Source of the DNA: Ignavibacteriota bacterium
GTDB lineage: Bacteria > Bacteroidota > Ignavibacteria > Kapaibacteriales > UBA2268
Length of the DNA: 43,253 nucleotides
NCBI GenBank assembly: GCA_016219595.1
Contig: JACRLY010000038.1
Coordinates: 1-43,253, forward strand
Direction: 5' to 3'
Below are positions 25,943 to 33,782 of the stretch, piece after piece. The stretch's first letter is position 1. Every line of letters starts with the position of its first letter. The notes below the pieces were generated by a model. That model was given only the letters and a program-made list of their open reading frames with translations. It was not told the origin of the DNA and made no database searches. The translations under genes were made by a program, and so were the position numbers.

Positions 25943-27376
25943 ATGAAATCTGAATTCGAATATAAAGGCTGGTGGTGGTTACCTGAAAAACCTCAGGATA
26001 AAGTTCCAGGAATTGCTTACGTAAAACAAGGGAAATTTACTGAACTAAAATTACTTGGCGGTTTTCAAAATGATATTGAGTTAATTAAAAAAGAGAAAAT
26101 AATTGGTTCAAGTAAACCTATAACTCATAGTTTAATTCTCGGTCATATGTATTCACTTGAATACATTACACTTTACGATTGTATTGGCGCCTGTTTTGGG
26201 GGACATCAATCGGCACCAGTATCTTCTTTTTATCAATCATTTTTTCATGCAAAATATGCTTTACATAATATTCACTTTTTTAAAACAAGTGCAATTAAGT
26301 TGAGAAGTTTCTCAATTGAATATAGTTATTTAAATGATTGGGCAGATGCTGATAGAGGACAAAAGGAAATATTAAATAAAAGAAATTATTTACTTAAAAG
26401 TAAATATACAAATTCTATTAAATTTAAAATTAACGAAGATATCTTATTATATTTAAATTTTTGGAATGATCCCCTTTATTCATTTAATAGAAATCATAAA
26501 ATTGGTATTGATGAAATTGCATTTTTAAGATTTATTTCTAGAAGAGGATTATCAATTGAACAATGTGTTAATTTGATAATCAAGATGCAAGATTTTATTT
26601 CATTAGCTGTTCAAAGACCTGTATTTCCTATATCAATATCTTGTAGTCCAACTAATTCAAAAAGTTATAATTATACTTATAATATTAAAAGAAATTCTAT
26701 GCAATTATATTTGACAATTAAAGGAGAACCAAATGAGTACACAAGTATAATGAGAAATCAAATGATATTCTCTTATAGTGATATTAAAGAATATGTTGAT
26801 ACAGCATTATCAAATTGGTTAAATAAAATTGATGGATTTGGTATAATATATCAATTGTATTTCAGTGTTTTATTTAGTAAATCAAGAAATATTGAGGACA
26901 AATTTATCAATTATATTCATGCTATTGAAGGATTTCATAGAAAATTTAATAAAGGCAAATTTTTAATGGAAAAAAAAGAATTTAATAATAAAGTATATAA
27001 ACCAATTAAAAAATTATTAGATGTAGATATTGAACCTAATTTAATTCATAAAATACTTAGTTCATTAAAATATAATAATCAACCAAGTTTAAAGGATAGA
27101 TTAATTCAAATTTTTAGTGAATTTAATCCAGATTTTATAAAACATATTTCAATTGGTTTTATTAATAGCAAAGAATTAATAGATTATATAGTAGATACAA
27201 GAAATTATTTTAGTCATCTTAATGAAGAAAAAGAACAAAAAATTGATTTTAACAAATTGCCTGCATTAAATAATCGGTTAAAAATTATCTTGGAATGGTA
27301 CTTCCTAAAAATAATGGGATTGCCACAAAATAAAATTGAAAATATTGTTATAAAAAGTTTATATGATCGTTATTAA
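25943..27376 (+). CDS. ApeA-like HEPN-domain anti-phage protein
   Basis: A 477-residue protein with the layout of ApeA, a HEPN abortive-infection protein. The N-terminal domain (about 1-290) opens EYKGWWWLPEKPQDKVPGIA, the typical ApeA N-terminal domain start. The C-terminal HEPN domain (about 300-460) carries the RNase motif R420-N421-x3-H425 in VDTRNYFSHL. HEPN proteins of this type are thought to cut RNA on phage infection and stop growth. The coding sequence is visibly more A+T-rich than uvrB. A ribosome-binding-site-like GGAG lies unusually far (about 30 bases) before this ATG. It is followed after 14 bases by a membrane-protein gene, so the two are probably one operon. Assignment is strong for the family, inferential for phage defence. 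Confidence 0.82.
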   Translation: MKSEFEYKGWWWLPEKPQDKVPGIAYVKQGKFTELKLLGGFQNDIELIKKEKIIGSSKPITHSLILGHMYSLEYITLYDCIGACFGGHQSAPVSSFYQSFFHAKYALHNIHFFKTSAIKLRSFSIEYSYLNDWADADRGQKEILNKRNYLLKSKYTNSIKFKINEDILLYLNFWNDPLYSFNRNHKIGIDEIAFLRFISRRGLSIEQCVNLIIKMQDFISLAVQRPVFPISISCSPTNSKSYNYTYNIKRNSMQLYLTIKGEPNEYTSIMRNQMIFSYSDIKEYVDTALSNWLNKIDGFGIIYQLYFSVLFSKSRNIEDKFINYIHAIEGFHRKFNKGKFLMEKKEFNNKVYKPIKKLLDVDIEPNLIHKILSSLKYNNQPSLKDRLIQIFSEFNPDFIKHISIGFINSKELIDYIVDTRNYFSHLNEEKEQKIDFNKLPALNNRLKIILEWYFLKIMGLPQNKIENIVIKSLYDRY

Positions 27377-27390
27377 TTTGGAGTATTAAT

Positions 27391-28158
27391 ATGAATAATT
27401 CAAGTGGAAAGAAAGAAAATATAAGCGATAAAATAGAAAATATTTTATCAAAACATCGAATTTTCCTTTTATTAATTTTAATTATTTCCTTAATTATTTC
27501 ACCAATAATATTCTCAAAATTATCTTTAACAACATTAACAGATTTGACAAAAACTGGTCAAATTGGAGATACCATTGGAGGTATTACAGCTCCACTAATT
27601 GGATTAATTGCAGCTTTATTAATTTATTTATCATTCAAGGAACAATATAAAGCAAATATTGAAAATAAAAATAGTCAAAAATTGCAATATTATTTTGACT
27701 TTATATCAGATATTAATCATGATATTGATACTTTTGTATATTCAAAGGAAAGATATTTTCAAGCTCAACCTCAGAGTAATAATCCTCCTATTATTTCAAG
27801 TTATACATTATACTTTAATGGTTCATTTGCTTTATATGAATTCATAAGTGATTTCCCAAATGTTTATACTGATCATACTGGTATTAGTAAAATAAGAAAA
27901 TCCTATACTGATTATCAAGAATTAAATTTACTTTTATTTGTTTTTAGAAATTTAGATGAAATTATTAAAAAAGCAAATGTTGATTTAAATAATAACGAAA
28001 AAAAATTAATTCTTAATAAAATAAAAATATTATATCAAGCAAAAGTAGAATTACCAGCATATAATTTAATTAAAAAATTAAGAGAAAATTACTCTGATTG
28101 GAGTATTGATTTTATTAATGAAATTGAAAAAATTTGTAAAATAATTCTTTCATTATAA
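27391..28158 (+). CDS. Two-helix membrane protein resembling putative phage abortive-infection proteins (putAbiC)
   Basis: A 255-residue protein with a charged N-terminus, a first membrane helix at about 29-51 (IFLLLILIISLIISPIIF) and a second at about 62-83. The segment GDTIGGITAPLIGLIAALLI followed by a KEQ-rich helix is like the GDFxGGxxxPIxxFxAxxLL pattern of the putAbiC family. The C-terminal 170 residues are cytoplasmic and helical with no catalytic motif. A good ribosome binding site (GGAG, eight bases before the ATG) sits 14 bases after the ApeA-like gene. Both genes share the same strong A+T bias, which points to joint acquisition. It could be a membrane sensor or effector for the HEPN protein, which is inference. 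Confidence 0.6.
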   Translation: MNNSSGKKENISDKIENILSKHRIFLLLILIISLIISPIIFSKLSLTTLTDLTKTGQIGDTIGGITAPLIGLIAALLIYLSFKEQYKANIENKNSQKLQYYFDFISDINHDIDTFVYSKERYFQAQPQSNNPPIISSYTLYFNGSFALYEFISDFPNVYTDHTGISKIRKSYTDYQELNLLLFVFRNLDEIIKKANVDLNNNEKKLILNKIKILYQAKVELPAYNLIKKLRENYSDWSIDFINEIEKICKIILSL

Positions 28159-28249
28159 AATTATTAATTTCTACACACCTTTTTCCACAGGAAGCTGTTT
28201 CTTTGCTTACTCACAACCCATGCCTCAACCAATAAAACAAACAAAACGT

Positions 28250-28297
28250 AAAAATTCCCTCAATCCTCAAATCATACAAATCCTAATTCAGACAATT
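28250..28297 (-). repeat. Dispersed GTCTGAA/GGATT repeat, copy B
   Basis: Read on the minus strand it begins AATTGTCTGAATTAGGATTT and ends in GGAATTTTT, the same design as copy A. Confidence 0.6.
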
Positions 28298-28320
28298 AGC
28301 TCCCTTCAGTCCTTTTCGTC

Positions 28321-28373
28321 AAAAAAAAATCTTCATAATCTGTTTAATCCGCTTAATCCAAATTCAGACAATT
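28321..28373 (-). repeat. Dispersed GTCTGAA/GGATT repeat, copy C
   Basis: On the minus strand it begins AATTGTCTGAATTTGGATTA, has further GGATTAA and GATTATG units about 11 bases apart, and ends in a run of nine T. Confidence 0.65.
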
Positions 28374-28402
28374 ATTTTTAAAATCATTTTAAAACCGTTT
28401 TC

Positions 28403-28433
28403 TTGACATATCATCACCATAACATTATCTTTG
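28403..28433 (+). promoter_or_regulatory. Perfect Bacteroidota-type promoter with no gene behind it
   Basis: TTG at 28403-28405 and TATCTTTG at 28426-28433, with 20 bases between, match the TTTG-N19-21-TAnnTTTG consensus fully in the -7 box. The next ATG (28523) gives only MAQKVATLFIKT before a stop. The gene it once drove seems to be lost, or it drives a small RNA. Confidence 0.5.
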
Positions 28434-28551
28434 CCCCTCTCGTTCTTTGAAATTCCGGGTTCCGTTAATGCAGAGGCAATTCACGAATTCCCCGATTGGA
28501 AGTCTGAAAAAAAAGGTCAATAATGGCACAAAAAGTCGCTACCCTCTTTAT

Positions 28552-28688
28552 AAAAACATGACAAACAGAGACAAAACATGACAAATATTCCATAATCGCT
28601 ATATTATAACTCCTTACAAATCAATTTTATTTCTCAAGGGTAATGCAAAAATTAAAAAATATGAGGCAAAACATGACAAAACGTGACA
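28552..28688. repeat. Three direct copies of AAAACATGACAAA
   Basis: Copies at 28553-28565, 28573-28585 and 28668-28680, the last followed by a variant AAAACGTGACA. The first two are 20 bases apart, close to two helical turns. They could be protein-binding sites or leftovers of a mobile element. Confidence 0.5.
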
Positions 28689-28823
28689 TTTTCAAAGATA
28701 AAAAAATGAAAACGATGTCAAATCTGCTCCGAATGCACAAATCTGCACCTTTTTGGCTCTATGTAACCAAAATTCTCTGTGACTCAGCAGCTCTGCGTGA
28801 AATATATCTTCTAATGTTTTCTT

Positions 28824-28870
28824 AAAAAAATTCCCGCAATCCATAAATCTTTTTAATCCTGTTCAGACTA
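28824..28870 (-). repeat. Dispersed GTCTGAA/GGATT repeat, copy D
   Basis: On the minus strand it reads TAGTCTGAACAGGATTAAAA and continues to a seven-T run. Of the right-hand copies it matches copy A best, including the same order of GGATTAA, AGATT and GGATTGC units. Confidence 0.7.
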
Positions 28871-28920
28871 TTTGTAGGCTTTGTGTTAAAATTTGAATTT
28901 ATGTAGATTATACGCTATGG

Positions 28921-28940
28921 ATTCCTGCTTTTGCAGGAAT
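28921..28940. repeat. Perfect hairpin ATTCCTGC-TTTT-GCAGGAAT
   Basis: An 8-bp perfect stem with a TTTT loop followed by GACA. Hairpins of this text are common dispersed intergenic elements in bacteria. Confidence 0.65.
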
Positions 28941-29050
28941 GACAATAAGGATTTTAGAATAAGGATTAACGATTTTTGATTTATGAAGATTGTTATTAAT
29001 CTCTTCAGGTTAAAGGTAGTGGAGGGATTACAAGTGCAACTAATTTTAAA

Positions 29051-29068
29051 ATCCCGATAAATCGGGAT
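29051..29068. repeat. Perfect hairpin ATCCCGAT-AA-ATCGGGAT
   Basis: An 8-bp perfect stem with a two-base loop, about 130 bases before the antitoxin gene. It has no T-run to act as a terminator. Confidence 0.6.
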
Positions 29069-29196
29069 AGAATTGTTAAAATTCCTCATGTATCTTTGTG
29101 GAAAAAATTGTAATTAATAAAAGATTATGAAGAAGTAAAAAAATATTCAATTAATAATATCGTTTCTAAAATTGGTATTAATAATAATTTTTATAT

Positions 29197-29403
29197 ATGA
29201 GAAACTCAACAATCAGTATACCGCTATCACAAATAGTTGACTTACTCAAGGCACTTCCCCGGAAAAAAGTTATTGAGATTTTCAACGAAGTAATTGTTTC
29301 TTACGACAGCTCTCCTTTAACCAAAAAGGAGAAAAATTTAATTAAAGAATCAGTTGCAGAATACAAAGCAGGAGAAATGGTCGCTTGGGAAAATATAAAT
29401 TAA
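29197..29403 (+). CDS. Antitoxin-like protein of a RelE-type toxin-antitoxin pair
   Basis: A 68-residue acidic, helical protein (MRNSTISIPLSQIVDLLKAL, then PLTKKEKNLIKESVAEYKAG). The C-terminal KESVAEYKAGEMVAWENI resembles the toxin-binding tails of small antitoxins that precede RelE/ParE toxins. Its stop (29401-29403) overlaps the start region of the downstream toxin frame, the usual arrangement for type II pairs. No known DNA-binding motif stands out in the first 30 residues. The gene is intact while its partner carries a stop, which is the safe order of decay. Confidence 0.6.
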   Translation: MRNSTISIPLSQIVDLLKALPRKKVIEIFNEVIVSYDSSPLTKKEKNLIKESVAEYKAGEMVAWENIN

Positions 29404-29636
29404 AATTCAGCAAAAAAGCATCGAAATCTTACTAAAAACTGCCTCAAACATATAAGACTTTGGTTGATAATGAACTTTATAAGTTTGAATCAGGAAATAT
29501 CATTGATATAAAATCAATAACCAGCAAAGAAAAATGTTTTAGAATCAGAGTTGGAAAATATAAAATTTTAATAATAATAATTGATGAATTAGTGATAGTA
29601 ACAGATATTGGAACAAGGGGCGATATTTATAAATAA
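29385..29636 (+). pseudogene. RelE/ParE-type toxin gene with an in-frame stop
   Basis: From a TTG at 29385 the frame reads GKYKLKFSKKASKSY, then TAA at 29433-29435, then KLPQTYKTLVDNELYKFES, KCFRIRVGKYKILI and IGTRGDIYK before the final stop. The whole is the normal length (83 codons) and pattern of a RelE/ParE mRNA interferase. The stop sits where glutamine is common (SYQKLP), so a single C-to-T change (CAA to TAA) would explain it. The reading overlaps the antitoxin gene by 19 bases. As written no full toxin can be made. It ends eight bases from the convergent uvrA stop. Confidence 0.72.
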
Positions 29637-29644
29637 TTTAGAAT

Positions 29645-32455
29645 TCAGAATTTATTTCGACTATCAAAAAAATCACGGAGTGCTTTGCCGGTATAGGAGG
29701 ATTTTACATTGGCAACTTTTTCGGGTGTGCCTGTGGCAACGATGTTTCCTCCCAGCTCCCCTGCTTCGGGACCGAGGTCAATTACCCAGTCGGCAGATGC
29801 GATGACGTGAATGTTATGCTCTATAACAATAATAGAATGTCCGTGTTCGATAAGCCTGCGGAAACATTCGAGCAGTTTCGAAATGTCGTGAATGTGCAAG
29901 CCGGTTGTCGGCTCATCGAATATGAAAAGCGTTTCAGATGAGCTTTCTGTATCGAGATGGGAAGCCAGCTTGATTCTCTGGGATTCACCTCCCGAAAGCA
30001 TAGTACTGGGCTGACCAATACGAAGGTAGCCGAGTCCAACTTGCTGTAATGTTTTCAATTTATTCACAATTTTTTTGTGGTCTTTGAAAAATTCGAGAGC
30101 ACCATCAATAGTCATATTCAGAACATCGACAATTGACTTCCCTTTGTATAAAATTCCTCTTGCTTCCTTGCTGTAGCGGGTTCCTTTGCATGCTTCACAT
30201 TCGAGATGGACATCGGGAAGGAACTGCATATCAACAGAGATGGAACCTTCACCTTCGCATACTTCGCACCTTCCCCCTGGAACATTGAATGAGAAATAAC
30301 CGGGTTTAAGTCCAAGCTGACGAGAAGCCTGTGTATTTGAATAAAGCTCGCGGATGAAATCGAAAGCTTTGGTGAAAGTTGCAGGTGTCGAACGCGACGA
30401 CCTTCCAATCGGTGCCTGGTCGACTAATTCAGAGTAGCTAATCCAATCGGTGCCTTCTATTTTCTCATAAGAGCCGGCTGTACCGTCAACTCCGCTATAA
30501 GATTTTTTCAGAGTGGCATACAAAACATCGTGTACGAGTGTGCTTTTCCCCGAGCCGGAAACCCCGGTAACCGCGACCATACAGCCGAGAGGAAAACTGA
30601 CTTTCTCAATTTTCAGATTATGCTTACGCGGTTTGTGAATAACAATAGCTTTATTATTCCCGGGAATCCTGCCTTCAGGAATAGGTATATCGAGCAGACC
30701 GGATAAATATTTTCCTGTAACGGAATCGGCTGCCATACTTAATTTATCAAGCTCACCCGAATATGTTACTTTGCCTCCATGTTCACCCGCTGCCGGTCCC
30801 ATATCAATGATATTGTCGGCTTTGCTGATAATATCAAAATCGTGTTCGACAACTATAATAGTGTTACCAAGATTCCGAAGTTTATAAAGGATTTCCATCA
30901 ATCGGGCTGTATCGCGGGGATGCATGCCTATACTCGGTTCATCAAGCACATACAAAGTACCAACGAGAGACGAGCCGAGCGCGGTCGAAAGATTAATACG
31001 CTGAAGCTCGCCACCGGAAAGTGTGTGTGTCAGACGTTCAAGAGTAATGTAGTGCAATCCTATATCAACGAGAAGCTGGATTCTCCATTTTATTTCTTTC
31101 ACAACCTGCCCTGCTACCTGCTCCTGGTATTTCGTTAATTTCAGATTGCCTATGAAATCGAGAGTTTTTTCAAGTGGTAGTTTAATCAGTTCAGGAATAG
31201 TCATACCATTGATGAACACCTGTCTTGCAGAAGTTCTAAGACGAGAACCGCCGCAAGCTTTACATGTGGTGTAACCCCTGTAACGGCTCATCAGCACACG
31301 GTAATGGAGCTTGTATGATTTTTCTTCGAGTAAATTGAAGAAACCGTTTATTCCGATGTAATCTCCTGCACCGTTCCACACAATATCTATTTCATCTTTC
31401 GAAAGATTTTCATAAGGCTCATCAACCCTTAACTTATTCTTTGAAGCTATTCTAAGTAAATCGCGAAGGTGAATTGAAAAGCCTTGGGTCCTGAATGGAT
31501 GCAATGCACCTTTGCTGATTGATTTTGTTTTTTCGGGAATGACGAGGTCTTCATCAATGCCTATAGTTCTGCCGAATCCCTGGCAAGCAGGACATGCACC
31601 ATGCGGATTATTGAAAGAGAATAGTTTGGGTTCAGGTTCCGAATAAACAATTTCACATTCGGCACATTCATAATTAGCACTGAAATAAATATCTTTACCT
31701 GTTGTAAGATTTCGGATTACTATCCTGTTATCACCTGTGTTGAAAGCAGATTCAATTGATTCAGTCAGCCGTGTTACCGATTCTTTCTCTTTGCTTAATA
31801 CAAGGCGGTCAGCAAGTACATAGACGTCTTCAATATTTTCGTTTGCAGGAATTTGTTTCTCGGTTAGATTGATAATTTCATCAGTTTTTTTTGAAATGAT
31901 TCTGAAGAAACCCTGTTCCTGGTATTTATCAATTTCCGAATTTATATTACGTGCTTTTTTTGATAGAGGAAACATAATATAAAGCTTAGTTCCTTCATCC
32001 CATTTCAATAAAACATCGGTTACAGAAGCCGGAGTATCTTTGCGTACTGTCCTTCCGCAGTTTCTGCATTTTGTTTCTCCGATTCTTCCGAAGAGTAATC
32101 TGAAGTAATCGTAGATTTCAGTTGTTGTCCCGACAGTCGAACGCGGATTTCTTCCTGCGGGTTTCTGCTCAATAGCAATAGCAGGAGGCAAGCCGGTAAT
32201 AACTTCCACATCAGGTTTGTTCATCTTTTCGAGGAACTGTCGGGCATAAGCTGAGAGGGATTCGACAAATCTACGCTGACCTTCAGCATAGATTGTATCA
32301 AATGCGAGGGTTGATTTTCCCGAGCCGCTGACACCTGTGATAATAGTCAGCTTATTATGAGGAATGTCAACAGAAATATTTTTCAGATTGTGGAGCTTTG
32401 CCCCTTTAATTGATATATATTTTTGCTTTTTAATATTGTTATTGTTTTCAGCCAT
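29645..32455 (-). CDS. uvrA: UvrABC system protein A
   Basis: UvrA is the dimeric ABC-type ATPase that finds bulky DNA lesions and loads UvrB. The 936-residue protein has two ATPase halves, each with Walker A GVSGSGKST (near residue 36 and in the second half near 630), two signature motifs (LSGGELQRINLS and LSGGESQRIKLA), and the zinc-binding cysteines CRNCG in the first half and CEVCEGEG and CEACKGTR in the second. The damage-binding insert is present. It begins MAENNNNIKKQKYISIKGAK. The gene is convergent with the accessory island, whose last stop lies eight bases away. Confidence 0.98.
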   Translation of the reverse strand: MAENNNNIKKQKYISIKGAKLHNLKNISVDIPHNKLTIITGVSGSGKSTLAFDTIYAEGQRRFVESLSAYARQFLEKMNKPDVEVITGLPPAIAIEQKPAGRNPRSTVGTTTEIYDYFRLLFGRIGETKCRNCGRTVRKDTPASVTDVLLKWDEGTKLYIMFPLSKKARNINSEIDKYQEQGFFRIISKKTDEIINLTEKQIPANENIEDVYVLADRLVLSKEKESVTRLTESIESAFNTGDNRIVIRNLTTGKDIYFSANYECAECEIVYSEPEPKLFSFNNPHGACPACQGFGRTIGIDEDLVIPEKTKSISKGALHPFRTQGFSIHLRDLLRIASKNKLRVDEPYENLSKDEIDIVWNGAGDYIGINGFFNLLEEKSYKLHYRVLMSRYRGYTTCKACGGSRLRTSARQVFINGMTIPELIKLPLEKTLDFIGNLKLTKYQEQVAGQVVKEIKWRIQLLVDIGLHYITLERLTHTLSGGELQRINLSTALGSSLVGTLYVLDEPSIGMHPRDTARLMEILYKLRNLGNTIIVVEHDFDIISKADNIIDMGPAAGEHGGKVTYSGELDKLSMAADSVTGKYLSGLLDIPIPEGRIPGNNKAIVIHKPRKHNLKIEKVSFPLGCMVAVTGVSGSGKSTLVHDVLYATLKKSYSGVDGTAGSYEKIEGTDWISYSELVDQAPIGRSSRSTPATFTKAFDFIRELYSNTQASRQLGLKPGYFSFNVPGGRCEVCEGEGSISVDMQFLPDVHLECEACKGTRYSKEARGILYKGKSIVDVLNMTIDGALEFFKDHKKIVNKLKTLQQVGLGYLRIGQPSTMLSGGESQRIKLASHLDTESSSETLFIFDEPTTGLHIHDISKLLECFRRLIEHGHSIIVIEHNIHVIASADWVIDLGPEAGELGGNIVATGTPEKVANVKSSYTGKALRDFFDSRNKF

Positions 32456-32545
32456 CAGTTTGATGAATTTTCACTATTTAGATTAATCAAAACAAGCAAT
32501 TTAGAAAAAATCGAGTAACCGAAAAACTGATTTGTTAAACTGGGG

Positions 32546-32568
32546 GTGTCGTGAGTTACTCCCGACAC
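32546..32568. repeat. Palindromic repeat TGTCGGGAG, copy 2
   Basis: GTGTCG/CGACAC arms and inner GAG/CTC arms around TTA, with one T-C mismatch. It is the same palindrome as at 14062-14082, with one changed base. It lies between the uvrA start and the btuG-like stop. Confidence 0.6.
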
Positions 32569-32622
32569 GGTTATACTAATTAGAAAATTAATATTAATTA
32601 AAAAACTAAATGTTTAATTTAT

Positions 32623-32647
32623 TGTGCCAGGAGTAACTCCTGACACA
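32623..32647. repeat. Palindromic repeat TGTCGGGAG, copy 3 (variant)
   Basis: TGTG/CACA outer arms, one C-A mismatch, then CAGGAG/CTCCTG around TAA. It lies directly after the btuG-like stop and 55 bases from copy 2. Confidence 0.6.
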
Positions 32648-32655
32648 GTTTATTA

Positions 32656-33732
32656 TTAAAAGAAAACGATTTTATTTGGATTTATACCTGTCTGATAAAC
32701 TTTTGGATTTAATAAATCATTCAAAGGATAAACCAATAATGAACCATTGACCTGAAAATTTTTAGCATTACCAATGAATAATGAATTATTAAATGCCGAA
32801 AATGAAAGTGAATACCATGTTTCACTGCCTGAAGGATTCATGAATAACACCTGCGGCTTAGGATTTGCTTCATTCAATTTCAACATTGAAACTGTACTAT
32901 CTTTGAAAAAGAAAAGAGAGTCGCCGTTTGTTGACAAAGTCATAACTGAAGATTTGAATTTCCATCTTCTTGTTTCCTGAAGTGTATTCAGGTCAAATTC
33001 AGCGACACCCCCCAAAGAATCAGTAAGGGAAGGAAGATTCAAATATCCTACATATAATTTTCCCGATTTTTTATTAACCAGAACATCAATCACATTAGGC
33101 AGGTTTGTCAATTCTTTGATTTCCTGGTTTGTTGTTATGTCAATCACCGAGACTGTACCTGCTTTAGGGAAATTTGCCATATAATCGCCAAAACCGGAGT
33201 TCGCTACAAATAAATTATTATTATAGAAAGCAATTCCTTCAGGTGCGGGACCAACTGGAAGACTATCAATCATGATTGTGAGTGATTTGAAATTTACTTT
33301 TGAGATAGAATTTCTTAACAAGTCAGTAACAAACCCGATTGAATCATTAATCATACAAATCTTTCTTGGATTACTTGATTGTGAATAAATAATCCTGCCA
33401 AGCGATTTGCCTGTGGAAGTTTCCATGACTTCTACAGTATGAGAAGAAGAAACTGTAATATATGTTCTATTGCCGATTATTGCAATATCACTTGCTAGGT
33501 CACCGAACCGTAATCCAGAATTGGATTTCCCATAATAATCATTAATAACTGAATTAATTGCAAAGTCGAATCTGTCAACTGTAGCATTATCCATTTTCCA
33601 CAGACCTTCACACAAAATGAAAGCCCCGGTTTTACCAATGTTTGTATTATCGTCAATTGGCTCTGATGGCTGTGTGACGCAGGACACAGCAAATATTGTT
33701 AAAGCTGCAGCTAATATGTAATATTTTTTCAT
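32656..33732 (-). CDS. btuG: BtuG-like surface lipoprotein (beta-propeller)
   Basis: A 358-residue lipoprotein. The signal ends in a lipobox with C18 (FAVSC). The mature protein opens GAFILCEGLWKMDNATVDRF and then has repeated strand units about 45 residues long (for instance VEVMETSTGKSLGRI, VSVIDITTNQEIKEL and VAEFDLNTLQETRRW), as in YncE/YVTN-type beta-propellers. Bacteroides BtuG proteins are such propellers; they sit on the cell surface, bind vitamin B12 very tightly and hand it to BtuB. Here the gene follows btuB by 50 bases under a cobalamin riboswitch, which strongly supports the same role. Direct B12-binding residues cannot be read from sequence. Confidence 0.75.
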   Translation of the reverse strand: MKKYYILAAALTIFAVSCVTQPSEPIDDNTNIGKTGAFILCEGLWKMDNATVDRFDFAINSVINDYYGKSNSGLRFGDLASDIAIIGNRTYITVSSSHTVEVMETSTGKSLGRIIYSQSSNPRKICMINDSIGFVTDLLRNSISKVNFKSLTIMIDSLPVGPAPEGIAFYNNNLFVANSGFGDYMANFPKAGTVSVIDITTNQEIKELTNLPNVIDVLVNKKSGKLYVGYLNLPSLTDSLGGVAEFDLNTLQETRRWKFKSSVMTLSTNGDSLFFFKDSTVSMLKLNEANPKPQVLFMNPSGSETWYSLSFSAFNNSLFIGNAKNFQVNGSLLVYPLNDLLNPKVYQTGINPNKIVFF

Positions 33733-33782
33733 TTCAACCTCTCGTTTTATTTATATATTCTAAAATAATTATTTTCCATATT

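Larger units (their letters stand above)
28159..29196. other. Gene-free, repeat-rich stretch right of the ApeA-like/putAbiC-like pair
   Basis: About 1 kb without a credible gene. It contains three minus-oriented copies of the GTCTGAA/GGATT repeat, a well-formed promoter with no gene behind it (28403-28433), three copies of AAAACATGACAAA (28552-28688), and two perfect hairpins (28921-28940 and 29051-29068). The small open frames here, such as 28643-28825 and the minus-strand 28886-29089, look like translated repeat text. Confidence 0.65.

Noticed and set aside
28643-28825. 60-codon frame in the repeat-rich stretch
   Set aside because: It spans repeat text and junk-like words, with no family pattern or ribosome binding site.
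28250-28870. GTCTGAA repeats as a CRISPR array
   Set aside because: Copies are imperfect, in mixed orientation over the island, and spaced irregularly.
28886-29089. 67-codon minus-strand frame
   Set aside because: Part of it is the translation of two hairpin repeats (28921-28940, 29051-29068).
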